A DNA stretch of 64,000 bases from Terriglobia bacterium (GTDB taxonomy: Bacteria; Acidobacteriota; Terriglobia; Terriglobales; Acidobacteriaceae): contig JAIQEY010000001.1 in assembly GCA_020073565.1 (NCBI GenBank), positions 171,434 through 235,433 of the forward strand, written 5' to 3'. Shown here piece by piece: positions 33,773-41,680 of this stretch. A program made the position numbers and the translations under genes. The number at the start of each line of letters is the position of its first letter. Within the stretch, counting starts at the first letter, position 1. The notes beneath the pieces were generated by a model, which searched no databases, was not told where the DNA came from, and was given only the letters and a program-made list of their open reading frames with translations.

Positions 33773-34513
33773 CTACTCGCTGTCCTTCACAAACACCCGG
33801 CGTGGAACCGCACCGACGATCATGCCAACCAGAAGTGCGCCCAGGAAACTATAGCCGCCCTCGATCCACATCAACTGCGGAGTGACATTGGATCGAGTCG
33901 CCAGCATGATCCCAGCCACTACCACCAGCCAGAGCGAGAGTGCGATCTGGAGACCGCTGAACAGCGTGCGTCTCCCAAACCACGCGACCAGCGCGCCAAC
34001 GGCATAGGCAAACAGGAGACAGGCGGCTACCGTCAGTAGGTGTGGTGTCCACATCTCGGCTACGACCCGCGTATCGTGATCGCTCAGGTTCGTGGCGTTC
34101 ATCCATAGGGGACGAAACAGATACTCGGAATGCCACGCCATGCCCAGCACCCAGGCCGCAGCCGCTGCGAGAAACACCGGCAGGTGACAGATTCTCTTGG
34201 TTTGCGGTGATGCGGCGCGCACCAACGCAATCGGCGCGTTCTTTTCGGCATCCGGGATGCATTCCTGTCCACAATCTGCGTGCACCGGCCAGCGCGAGCA
34301 CTCGGCCAGGCGCAGTGTCGGTTTGCCGCTCAGGCCGGTAAAAGCAGCGCGCAGGGCGCGGAAGCGAACCGCAACGGTCGCATGCGTCTCGGGGCAGGTC
34401 GCCGTGCGCGTGCCACGGTACGTGTTATAGATCTGCTTGCCCCAAAGTGCCGGCATCAGCAGGATCAGACATCCGCCGACCACGAAGAGAACAAACCAGA
34501 ACAGCAGTAACAT
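33773..34513 (-). CDS. Unrecognised membrane protein with Cys-rich N-terminal loop
   Basis: The protein has 246 residues and strong GGAGG upstream of the ATG at 34513. One N-terminal helix (LFWFVLFVVGGCLILLMPAL) is followed by a soluble segment of about 90 residues with Cys at ATCPETHATV, LAECSRW, DCGQEC and KRICHLP. Four more helices occupy the C-terminal half (FLAAAAAWVLGMAWH, LTVAACLLFAYAVGALVAWF, LSLWLVVVAGIMLA, GALLVGMIVGAVP). The Cys pattern could bind metal or form disulfides. No family recognised; monocistronic, convergent with the sulfur operon. Confidence 0.75.
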   Translation of the reverse strand: MLLLFWFVLFVVGGCLILLMPALWGKQIYNTYRGTRTATCPETHATVAVRFRALRAAFTGLSGKPTLRLAECSRWPVHADCGQECIPDAEKNAPIALVRAASPQTKRICHLPVFLAAAAAWVLGMAWHSEYLFRPLWMNATNLSDHDTRVVAEMWTPHLLTVAACLLFAYAVGALVAWFGRRTLFSGLQIALSLWLVVVAGIMLATRSNVTPQLMWIEGGYSFLGALLVGMIVGAVPRRVFVKDSE

Positions 34514-34778
34514 GACGCGCCTCCTTGCCCCGCGCTCGCGGCGGGCGGACGGTCTTGCGAGTCCGGCGTCGTTCGACTCAGGCGAGTCGAAGGCAAATTT
34601 AGACTAATCTGGCCTCGGACACGCCGCTGTGAGACTCATCACTAACCCTCGTGACGTGCGGGCGTTCCGGTAGCATCTGCTGCACAAGTAGACTCCCCCT
34701 CTACAAAACTGCAGAAAACATGCCGGCCGGGAGTACACTTGTGCCCGAACAAACATCAGTTCGCAAGGGGAGGGCGAA

Positions 34779-35198
34779 ATGAAGGTGAATCAGGCTCGGA
34801 TATGGATTGGAGGGATTGCGGGTGGAGTGGTCTGGAATGCGTGGAGTTTTCTCCTCTACACGCGGCAGGCGCCGTTCTACGAGGCGATGCAGAAGGCAGG
34901 GTTATTCCTGAAACAACCGCGCTATCCATTCTTTCAGTGGCAGTGGATTCTGCTGCTGTTCGTGATGTCCATTCTGCTGGCCTATCTCTACGCCTGGAGC
35001 CGCGCCACCGCAGGCGCTGGGCCGAAGACGGCGGCCAAGATCGGAATGCTGGTCGGTTTTTGTGCCGGTGTGCCGGGCAACTTCGCTCAGGCAACCTGGT
35101 CGCCGGTGCCACGGATGCTGCCCCTCGGATGGATGCTCGAGCTGTGGATTGGAGCAATCCTGGCGTCGCTGGTAGCGGGGTTCTTGTACAAAGAATAA
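34779..35198 (+). CDS. Unrecognised small membrane protein
   Basis: The protein has 139 residues with strong AAGGGGAGG upstream of the ATG. It has four hydrophobic helices: IWIGGIAGGVVWNAWSFLLY, WILLLFVMSILLAYLYAW, IGMLVGFCAGVPGNFAQATW, and LWIGAILASLVAGFLY. It resembles conserved hypothetical inner-membrane proteins of Acidobacteriota in style, but I recognise no family. The 265 bp upstream show nothing beyond a possible TACACT -10 near 34733. Monocistronic. Confidence 0.75.
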   Translation: MKVNQARIWIGGIAGGVVWNAWSFLLYTRQAPFYEAMQKAGLFLKQPRYPFFQWQWILLLFVMSILLAYLYAWSRATAGAGPKTAAKIGMLVGFCAGVPGNFAQATWSPVPRMLPLGWMLELWIGAILASLVAGFLYKE

Positions 35199-35275
35199 TC
35201 GGTGGCTGCGAACCACAAGCTTCGAGCGACCTAAGCATCTCAAGTCCCCGCCCGTCACTCTGTCGAAAATTGCTC

Positions 35276-35292
35276 GCTCGTAGCTCGCAGCT
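35276..35292. repeat. GCTCGTAGCTCGCAGCT unit, copy 1
   Basis: A 17-bp sequence built of iterated GCTCGTA/GCTCGCA units. An identical copy is at 57906-57922, again just beyond the 3' end of a minus-strand gene. Confidence 0.55.
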
Positions 35293-35298
35293 GCACCT

Positions 35299-35664
35299 CT
35301 AGCGTGCTTGCTCGACGAAGACGGCGGTCCCATACGCCAGCACTTCGGTGACGCCCTGCATCACCTCGGTCGCGTCGTAGCGCGCGCCGACCACGGCATT
35401 GGCCCCGATCTCAGCGGCATGTTGCAGCATGAGGTCGAATGCCTCCGCGCGCGTCTTCTCGCACAGATTGGTGAGCAGCGTAATATTGCCGCCGACCAGC
35501 GTCTGTAAACCGGCCCCGATCGTTCCAAAGATGGAGCGCGAGCGCACGGTAATTCCGCGCACCACACCGAGCGTGCGCACCACCCGAAAGCCATCAATTT
35601 CGAACTGCGTGGTCACCATGTTATGCGGGACCATGCGTCCCGCGGCCGCGGAATAGTTGCCCAT
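35299..35664 (-). CDS. YbjQ/DUF74 family protein
   Basis: The protein has 121 residues. The family core runs from IDGFRVVRTLGVVRGITVRS to AEIGANAVVGARYDATEVMQ and VLAYGTAVFV. YbjQ proteins (about 105 residues) form pentameric rings; the role is unknown and an older metal-binding suggestion is unproven. This version has about 15 extra N-terminal residues, but GGGAGGAG directly upstream supports the ATG at 35664. A CPXCG-type protein gene lies just upstream on the same strand. Confidence 0.93.
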   Translation of the reverse strand: MGNYSAAAGRMVPHNMVTTQFEIDGFRVVRTLGVVRGITVRSRSIFGTIGAGLQTLVGGNITLLTNLCEKTRAEAFDLMLQHAAEIGANAVVGARYDATEVMQGVTEVLAYGTAVFVEQAR

Positions 35665-35701
35665 TGCTCCTCCCAGAAAATCGTTGATTACGTCAACGCC
35701 C

Positions 35702-35881
35702 TCATTCTAATTCAGCGAAGATCGTGAACTCCGTGACATCCGGTTCCCATTGCACCCGCAGCACGTTCGGCTTACAGCAGACCTGGCAGTCCTCGACGTA
35801 GCTCTGACGAATGCCGGCCGCCTCGTCCACGTCCGTTTCATTCCACGCCCCACAACCGGCGCATTGAAAACCTGCAATCAT
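35702..35881 (-). CDS. CPXCG-type Cys-rich small protein
   Basis: The ORF has 59 codons from the ATG at 35881. It contains FQCAGCGAWNETDVDEAAG, SYVEDCQVCCKPNVLRVQWE and ends FTIFAELE. The CxxC near the N-terminus, the following acidic segment and YVEDCQVCCxP are the hallmarks of the Cys-rich CPXCG family, where CPYCG is here CAGCG. The four to five Cys residues probably bind zinc. Function unknown; the family is a widespread small conserved protein. It is too short for many ORF callers. It is 37 bp upstream of the YbjQ gene and likely co-transcribed. Confidence 0.9.
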   Translation of the reverse strand: MIAGFQCAGCGAWNETDVDEAAGIRQSYVEDCQVCCKPNVLRVQWEPDVTEFTIFAELE

Positions 35882-35968
35882 CGCTTCATTCTAAGGCTCG
35901 CAGCCTGGCTCCGAAATTGTTCGACGGCCATGCAAACGGGCAGGGCGCATGACTTCGCCGACTATCTC

Positions 35969-35974
35969 TATAAT
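35969..35974 (+). promoter_or_regulatory. Possible -10 element of the M24 peptidase gene
   Basis: TATAAT at 35969-35974, 23 bp before the TTG start at 35997; no convincing -35 is seen at the right distance. Confidence 0.35.
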
Positions 35975-35996
35975 GATCACTTTCCTGGAGGTCCCA

Positions 35997-37283
35997 TTGT
36001 TCTCCCGTCGCCGATTCCTCAAGGCCGGTTCTTTCGCCGCTGGTGTTGGCACGGTTCTGCCAGGACTAGCCGGAGCGTCCGCAGGCGATCAACAACTACC
36101 GCCGTCGATCGCTGCCCTTAAGTCCGTGCGCAGCGAAGCGAAGCCCATCATTCTCGACGAGCGCAGCCAGCGCCAGGAGAAAGCGCGGCAACTTATGCGT
36201 GAGAACAACCTGTCCGCCATCCTGCTCGCCGAGGGCACCTCGCTCAACTACTTCACCGGCATCCGCTGGTGGGGCGGCGAACGCCTCTTTGCGATGGTGC
36301 TGCCCGCCAAGGGCGAGAGCTTTTACGTCTCACCCGCATTCGAGGAAGGACGCGCGCGCGAACAGATTGCTCAATCGCCCGATGGCGCTCATGCCGACGT
36401 TCGCATCTGGCAGGAAAATGAAAGTCCCTACGAACGCGTAGCCCAAGGACTGAGCGACCGCGGCATTGCCGGCGGCACGCTCGGCATCGAAGAGACCATG
36501 AAGTTCGTTTTCAGCAACAACCTGAAGAAAGCCGCCGCCAGTGCGACCTTCACCAGCGCGACGCCGGCCACCGCTGGATGCCGCATGGTCAAGAGCGCGC
36601 ACGAAATCGAACTGATGCGCCTGGCTTCGAAAGTCACGCTCGCTGCCTACCAGGCAACCTATCGCGCGCTCAAAATCGGCATGACCCACCACGACGTTGC
36701 GGACCTGGTCGAGGCTGCGCACCGCCAATTGGGGTTCGAAGGCGACGCCCTGGTTTTGCTCGGAGAATTCTCCGCGTTTCCCCACGGCTCGGTCACGCCG
36801 CAGGTGATCCGCGAAGGGACGATCATCCTGATCGATGGCGGCTGCCGAGCAGAAGGATATTCTTCCGACATCACCCGCACGTTCGTAATCGGAAAAGCCA
36901 GCGACAAAATGAAACAGGTTTTCGAGATCGTGCACCGCGCCCAGAGTTCGGCACTAGCCGCAGCCAAGCCCGGCGTCGAGGCCGCTTCGGTCGACGCCGC
37001 CGCGCGAAAGGTCATTACGGACGCAGGCTACGGCCCAGACTACAAATACTTCACGCACCGCCTCGGCCACGGCATGGGCATGGATGGCCACGAGTGGCCG
37101 TACCTCGTGCGCGGCAATCCCACAAAACTCCAACCCCAGATGACCTTCAGCGATGAACCCGGCATCTACATCCGTGGAGAATTCGGTATCCGTCTGGAAG
37201 ACGATATGCACATTACGGAAAACGGCGCAGAGTTGTTTACTCCGCAGTGCCCGTCGCTCGAAGAGCCGTTCGGGATCGCTTAG
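35997..37283 (+). CDS. Tat-exported M24 (Xaa-Pro) peptidase
   Basis: The protein has 428 residues. The N-terminus FSRRRFLKAGSFAAGVGTVL is a twin-arginine signal. An aminopeptidase-P N-domain is followed by the pita-bread M24 domain with metal ligands in LIDGGCRAEGYSSDITRTFV (two Asp), HRLGHGMGMDGHE (His), FSDEPGIYI (Glu) and GIRLEDDMHI (Glu). It is expected to cleave Xaa-Pro bonds of peptides in the periplasm. The start is taken as TTG at 35997: GGAGG lies exactly five bases upstream and the Tat motif begins at once. The frame is open to 35949, but upstream ATGs have no ribosome binding site and would lie upstream of or within the -10. Confidence 0.93.
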   Translation: MFSRRRFLKAGSFAAGVGTVLPGLAGASAGDQQLPPSIAALKSVRSEAKPIILDERSQRQEKARQLMRENNLSAILLAEGTSLNYFTGIRWWGGERLFAMVLPAKGESFYVSPAFEEGRAREQIAQSPDGAHADVRIWQENESPYERVAQGLSDRGIAGGTLGIEETMKFVFSNNLKKAAASATFTSATPATAGCRMVKSAHEIELMRLASKVTLAAYQATYRALKIGMTHHDVADLVEAAHRQLGFEGDALVLLGEFSAFPHGSVTPQVIREGTIILIDGGCRAEGYSSDITRTFVIGKASDKMKQVFEIVHRAQSSALAAAKPGVEAASVDAAARKVITDAGYGPDYKYFTHRLGHGMGMDGHEWPYLVRGNPTKLQPQMTFSDEPGIYIRGEFGIRLEDDMHITENGAELFTPQCPSLEEPFGIA

Positions 37284-37366
37284 CCGTTAGTCGAAATACT
37301 CTGGTCTCAAACAGAACACCACGATTCTCAGAACGGCGACTTGCACCCAATCCCACGTGTAAGGAC

Positions 37367-37372
37367 TATAAT
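37367..37372 (+). promoter_or_regulatory. Possible -10 element for the two small membrane genes
   Basis: TATAAT at 37367-37372, 32 bp before the ATG at 37404. TTGCAC lies 20 bp upstream, a spacing too long for a standard promoter. Confidence 0.35.
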
Positions 37373-37403
37373 TCCAGCCTGGAACTGATTGCGGAGCGCG
37401 CCC

Positions 37404-37754
37404 ATGAGCCCTCATAGCATCGTTTTCGTAATCGTGCTGGTCCTATCGATTTTGCTTGTAGTGTGGGTTGACCGGCTACTGCGTCCCGGGTTGCGCGGTC
37501 TGCTGGAGCAGATCGTGGCGTTGCCCGCCGCAACAGAATTCTATCTGCGCGCATTCGCCACGGTCATTGTGTTCGTGGCCCTTGCAGCCGTCCTGGGCAC
37601 CCATCCTGATCTCAAAGATGGCGCCCGATTCATGGAGTATGTCTGGGCCATCGCCGCCCGCCTGCAGGACGTCTTCCAAAACCTGCTCGTTGTTCTTCTC
37701 GTGTATGTGGGGCTGATCACGGTATTGATGGCCGCTCTGAGGCGTAAGCAGTGA
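37404..37754 (+). CDS. Unrecognised small membrane protein
   Basis: The protein has 116 residues and three hydrophobic helices: SIVFVIVLVLSILLVVWV, FYLRAFATVIVFVALAAVLG and LLVVLLVYVGLITVLMAAL. Start ATG 37404 has GGAG eight bases upstream; a TTG at 37389 is in frame. The stop overlaps the next gene start (GTGA), so the two are coupled and probably form a complex. No family recognised. Confidence 0.75.
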   Translation: MSPHSIVFVIVLVLSILLVVWVDRLLRPGLRGLLEQIVALPAATEFYLRAFATVIVFVALAAVLGTHPDLKDGARFMEYVWAIAARLQDVFQNLLVVLLVYVGLITVLMAALRRKQ

Positions 37755-38149
37755 ACAATGAACACTATCTGATCGTGTCCTATTTCCTGGTGGGCCTGGT
37801 ATCGCTCTGCCTTGGAATGGCGGTGTACCGCGTGCTTCGAGCACCTTTCGCGGCCATCGCAGAAGCAGCGGCCGGAAAATTGTGGAGCGGAGTTCTGTCG
37901 CGGGCGCTCGGCGCCTGCATGGCCTTAGCCGCAGTTCTTGGATTTGTGAGCGTGACCTACACCCAGAAAGGCTGTATGAACTATGAAGCGGTCGTCAAGA
38001 ACCGCGACTACCTGGTGCAGATCAACCAACAGCAGCTTCAGAGAACGGCAGACGGGATTGTTGCGGCGGTATTTCTTTGGTGTTTTGTCGTCCTGCTTTG
38101 CCTCGTTGCGCTGCGCAGCGCCCATGCCAACGGCCCCGACAGGACTTAG
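37751..38149 (+). CDS. Unrecognised small membrane protein, coupled to the gene upstream
   Basis: The protein has 132 residues and three hydrophobic helices (YFLVGLVSLCLGMAVYRVL, LGACMALAAVLGFVSVTYT, GIVAAVFLWCFVVLLCLVAL). A short segment of about 35 residues between helices 2 and 3 (QKGCMNYEAVVKNRDYLVQI) would be periplasmic. The GTG start overlaps the previous stop by four bases. No family recognised. Confidence 0.75.
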   Translation: MNNEHYLIVSYFLVGLVSLCLGMAVYRVLRAPFAAIAEAAAGKLWSGVLSRALGACMALAAVLGFVSVTYTQKGCMNYEAVVKNRDYLVQINQQQLQRTADGIVAAVFLWCFVVLLCLVALRSAHANGPDRT

Positions 38150-38156
38150 GCGCGCG

Positions 38157-38603
38157 TCACTCTTTCACCGGAACGCTGTAGTGCGACGCAACAACTTGCC
38201 AGCGCCCGTCCAGCTTCATCCATACATCGGTCAGCCGGTCGTGATACTCATAGCGTTTGCCGTTCGACTCGCCTTTCTCGTAGTAGGCGCCGGTCACCAC
38301 CGCCGTGTTTCCGTGCATCCGAACCTTGAGGTCAGAAATCTGCGCTACTTCCACGTGAACTGACGTATCGGCGGTATGGCTGATGTAGCCTGCTTTGCTG
38401 TAGATGTGGCCATCCTCGACAGTGATCACGAAATCGTCCGCCAGGAGCGATGACAGGATGTCGATCCGGCGCTGCTGATACGATTCCGTCCATTTCTCTT
38501 CGAGCTTCCGAATGTGTGCGGCGGCACCTTCCGAGCCTTGCGCAGCCATTGTCGAACCGGCGAGCAGGAGAACCACCAGCGTTGACATCAAGCGAACGTG
38601 CAT
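38157..38603 (-). CDS. Secreted SnoaL-like/DUF4440 protein
   Basis: The protein has 148 residues. Signal peptide MHVRLMSTLVVLLLAGSTMA then a cystatin-like alpha+beta domain: EGAAAHIRKLEEKWTESYQQ, LSSLLADDFVITVEDGHIYS, VHVEVAQISDLKVRMHGNTA, YEYHDRLTDVWMKLDGRWQV. This is the DUF4440 (NTF2-like) pattern. Function is unknown. The ATG at 38603 begins the signal peptide; the frame continues upstream to 38780 without protein character. It is 58 bp beyond the end of the aminotransferase gene on the same strand. Confidence 0.9.
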   Translation of the reverse strand: MHVRLMSTLVVLLLAGSTMAAQGSEGAAAHIRKLEEKWTESYQQRRIDILSSLLADDFVITVEDGHIYSKAGYISHTADTSVHVEVAQISDLKVRMHGNTAVVTGAYYEKGESNGKRYEYHDRLTDVWMKLDGRWQVVASHYSVPVKE

Positions 38604-38661
38604 GGCGTTTATGTCACACAATTTTCGGAGTTCCGGCAAGTTCCTTCTGTGGGCCACACCC

Positions 38662-39942
38662 TCAATCGAACACGTGCTGATCGACCGGGCGATCGTATCC
38701 CGGGTGAAGCCTGGCCCACTGCTTCTTGATCGCCACGCCGAGGCGCCGAATCCCCTCTGTGATTTGCTCAGGCGACGCATTGGAGAAGTTCAGCCGGAAG
38801 TGCCGCCGCCCTTCGTCGGCGTGCCCGTTGCTCGCGTAGAAAGATTCCCCCGGAACGAACGCCACATTTTCTTTGATCGCAGCTTCGAACAACTCGTGGC
38901 AATCCATCCCTTCGGGCAGTGTCACCCACAGGAACAGTCCACCCTGCGGCCGGGTCCAGGTGACCTCGGACGGGAAGTTTTCCTCCATTGCGCGCAGCAT
39001 TACATCGCGCCGTTCACCATACACACGGCGGATCAGCTTGATGTGCTCATCCAGAAAATTGTCGCGCGCCACTTCGTACGCCACCATCTGAACAAAGGTC
39101 GAGGTGTGCAAGTCGGCGCCCTGTTTCAACTGCACCAGCTTGCTGATGACTTCCGGCGGCGCGACGATCCAACCCAGCCGCAGGCCCGGCGCCAGCGTCT
39201 TTGAGAATGTGCTGAGATAAATCACGTTGCCGATGGAGTAGCCGTCATCCCGGCGCAGGTTCTCGCGATCGAGCACGATCAGCGGCGTGAGGTGCTCGCC
39301 TTCATAGCGCAACTGCCCGTAGGGATCGTCTTCGATGATAGGGATACCGTAGCGGTCGGCGAGGAGCACCAACTCATGGCGGCGGCCTTCTGCCAGCGTG
39401 GTGCCACCGGGATTCTGGAAGTTGGGCAGCACATACATGAATTTCGGACCCAACCGCAGAGACGCTTCCAGTAAGTCGGAGCGCAGGCCATCGTCGTCAC
39501 TGGGCACAGAGACGTACTCTGCGCCATAAACATTGAACGCCTGCAGCGCGCCCAGATATGTCGGCGCCTCCACCAGCACGCGATCGCCAGAGTTGATCAT
39601 CAGCTTGCCGATCAGGTCCAGCGCCTGCTGCGAGCCGGACGTGAGCAGAACATTTTCCGGCTTCGCCTTCACACCGTAGCGGGAGGTATGGCGCGCGATC
39701 ATCTCGCGCAAGGGCTCGTAGCCTTCCGTCGCGCCGTACTGCAGCGCCAGCCGCGCCTGCTTTTCCAGGACTCGGTCGCAGGCCTCGCGGAAGCGTTCGG
39801 TCGGAAACACTTCCGGCGCAGGCAGTCCGCCCGCGAAAGAAATGATCTTGGGGTTTTGGGTGATTTTCAGCAGTTCACGGATGGCCGAGCTTTTGATGCT
39901 CTTCGCGCGCTGCGAGTAACGGGAAGTCCAAGCAGTGGACAT
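38662..39942 (-). CDS. PLP-dependent aminotransferase, class I/II (2-aminoadipate aminotransferase-like)
   Basis: The protein has 426 residues of fold-type I. It has IISFAGGLPAPEVFP, LQYGATEGYEPLREMIARH, LLTSGSQQALDLIGKLMI, VLPNFQNPGG, IIEDDPYGQLRY and the Schiff-base Lys248 in YLSTFSKTLAPGLRLGWI, followed by RPQGGLFLWVTLP. These match the LysN/2-aminoadipate or aromatic aminotransferase group of the MocR-like lineage, but there is no DNA-binding domain. Substrate cannot be set from sequence. GGAGGG six bases upstream supports ATG 39942. Confidence 0.93.
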   Translation of the reverse strand: MSTAWTSRYSQRAKSIKSSAIRELLKITQNPKIISFAGGLPAPEVFPTERFREACDRVLEKQARLALQYGATEGYEPLREMIARHTSRYGVKAKPENVLLTSGSQQALDLIGKLMINSGDRVLVEAPTYLGALQAFNVYGAEYVSVPSDDDGLRSDLLEASLRLGPKFMYVLPNFQNPGGTTLAEGRRHELVLLADRYGIPIIEDDPYGQLRYEGEHLTPLIVLDRENLRRDDGYSIGNVIYLSTFSKTLAPGLRLGWIVAPPEVISKLVQLKQGADLHTSTFVQMVAYEVARDNFLDEHIKLIRRVYGERRDVMLRAMEENFPSEVTWTRPQGGLFLWVTLPEGMDCHELFEAAIKENVAFVPGESFYASNGHADEGRRHFRLNFSNASPEQITEGIRRLGVAIKKQWARLHPGYDRPVDQHVFD

Positions 39943-40270
39943 TAGTACCCTCCCGTTAATCGAGTGTACCAATGTCTGGACTGTTGCGCGGTGACCTTGG
40001 CACTACCCCCGGTGACCAAGATCACACGCAGAAGATGACCGGGAGACAACTGACAGGCTGGAGAAATGGCGGCAAGACTGTATCGCGAATCAGTGGCACT
40101 CGTATGGTGGACATTAGGCCAGCCGCGGAGCGGCGGCATTCGTTAGCCCAGCGCGCAAGCGCTGGGGACGCGGAACGATCGATTTGCGAGCCCCGAAGGG
40201 GCGGCGCACGAGTGGCGACACAATCTCGCCCCTTCAACTGGGTGGGCGCCCGGCGCTCCATCAGACTAAA
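39943..40270. other. Intergenic gap upstream of aminotransferase, with three hairpin repeats
   Basis: About 330 bp without a gene. It holds short hairpins at 40122-40134 (GCCGC/GCGGC), 40147-40166 (CCCAGCGC, GCAA, GCGCTGGG) and 40190-40202 (GCCCC, GAA, GGGGC). They form a cluster of REP-like units just beyond the end of the response-regulator gene. No ORF of interest. Confidence 0.6.
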
Positions 40271-41680
40271 TTACTCCGCCGTGGTTCGGATCCCGTACTT
40301 ATTCAGCTTGTACGCCAGCGCACTGCGCGAGAGCCCCATGCGGCGCGCGGCTTCCGCTTGTGCGCCGTTCGTCGATCCCAGCGTGCGCAGGATCAGTTCT
40401 TTCTCGGTGCCTTCCAGGAAACCTGTCAGGTCGAACGGCTCGGCCGGTAACCGCATGTTCGAAGTTTGCGGAGTTGCGTGGCCGTTGGTGGGCGCGACCA
40501 CCATCGGCAGATCGGACACGCGCGGCATGGGAAAATTTTCGGGCCCGATCTCTTCTCTGTTCGAAAGAATATACGCGCGCTCAATCAAGTTCCGCAGTTC
40601 GCGAATGTTCCCAGGAAAATCGTATTGCTCAAGACTCTGCATCGCCAGCGGGCTCAACTTCCGCGACGGCAGGCTCAACTCGGTCGCCGTCCGTTTGGCG
40701 AACATCTCAGCCAGCAGCGGAATGTCTTCGCGCCGCTCGCGCAGCGGGTTGATGTGGATCGGCACGACCGCCAGCCGGTAATAGAGGTCCTCGCGGAACA
40801 GACCATCCCGCACGCGCTGCTGCAAATTGCGATGGGTGGCGACGAGCACCCGGACATCCACAGTGCGAGGTTTCGTCGATCCGACGCGCAGCAACTGGCC
40901 ATCCGTCAAAATGCGTAGCAGTTTGGCCTGGGCCGCCGGAGACATCTCGCCCGCCTCGTCCAGAAATAGCGTGCCCTCATGCGCCGCCTCGAACAGTCCC
41001 TGGCGCGCGCGATCGGCGCCGGTGAAAGCTCCTTTTTCGTGGCCAAACAACTCGCTTTCGAGCAGCGTTTCTGTGAAGGCGGCACAATTGACGGCGACAA
41101 ACGGCTTACTAGCCCGCGGGCTGTGGCGATGGAGCGCCCGCGCCACCAGTTCCTTGCCCGTGCCCGTCTCGCCCGTAATCAGCACGGTCGCGTTCGTCGG
41201 AGCGACGCGGTTGATGGTCTCGCGCACCTTCTGGATCGCCGCGCTCACGCCAAAGATTTCGGACTTGCCCTCCAGCCGAACCACGGTTCCCTTCAACAGT
41301 GCGTTCTCGCGCAACAGCACGGCATGCTGGGCCGCGCGATTCGCGGCCGCGCGCACCACTTCCGGCTGGAAGGGCTTGGTCAGGAAATCGAATGCCCCCT
41401 GCCGCATGCTCTCCACTGCGAGCTCAATGCTGGCCACCGCGGTCAACATGATGACCGGGATGGTGGCGTTGCTCTCGCGAACCACCGCTAATACGTCCAG
41501 GCCCTCGCCGTCCGGCATCCTCTGGTCAGTGAAAACCACGTCAAAGTCGTTCCCACTCAGCGTGGCGCGAGCTTCTTCGACCCCGGCCGCTTCTGCAATC
41601 TCGTGTTTGTCTTGCCGCAAATTGGAGGCGAGGATGCGCCGCATGTGCGGTTCATCATCGACGATCAGAATTCGAGACAT
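40271..41680 (-). CDS. Sigma-54-dependent response regulator (NtrC family)
   Basis: The protein has 469 residues. The receiver domain has Asp8-Asp9, phosphoacceptor D52 in VVFTDQRMPDGEG and K102 in FLTKPFQP. The AAA+ domain has Walker A GETGTGKE (170-177), the sigma-54-contacting GAFTGA (about 235), and Walker B GTLFLDEAGEM. The C-terminal Fis-type helix-turn-helix is AEAARRMGLSRSALAYKLNK. It activates sigma-54 promoters after phosphorylation by the kinase encoded immediately upstream (26-bp overlap). No target gene or -24/-12 promoter was identified nearby. Confidence 0.96.
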   Translation of the reverse strand: MSRILIVDDEPHMRRILASNLRQDKHEIAEAAGVEEARATLSGNDFDVVFTDQRMPDGEGLDVLAVVRESNATIPVIMLTAVASIELAVESMRQGAFDFLTKPFQPEVVRAAANRAAQHAVLLRENALLKGTVVRLEGKSEIFGVSAAIQKVRETINRVAPTNATVLITGETGTGKELVARALHRHSPRASKPFVAVNCAAFTETLLESELFGHEKGAFTGADRARQGLFEAAHEGTLFLDEAGEMSPAAQAKLLRILTDGQLLRVGSTKPRTVDVRVLVATHRNLQQRVRDGLFREDLYYRLAVVPIHINPLRERREDIPLLAEMFAKRTATELSLPSRKLSPLAMQSLEQYDFPGNIRELRNLIERAYILSNREEIGPENFPMPRVSDLPMVVAPTNGHATPQTSNMRLPAEPFDLTGFLEGTEKELILRTLGSTNGAQAEAARRMGLSRSALAYKLNKYGIRTTAE

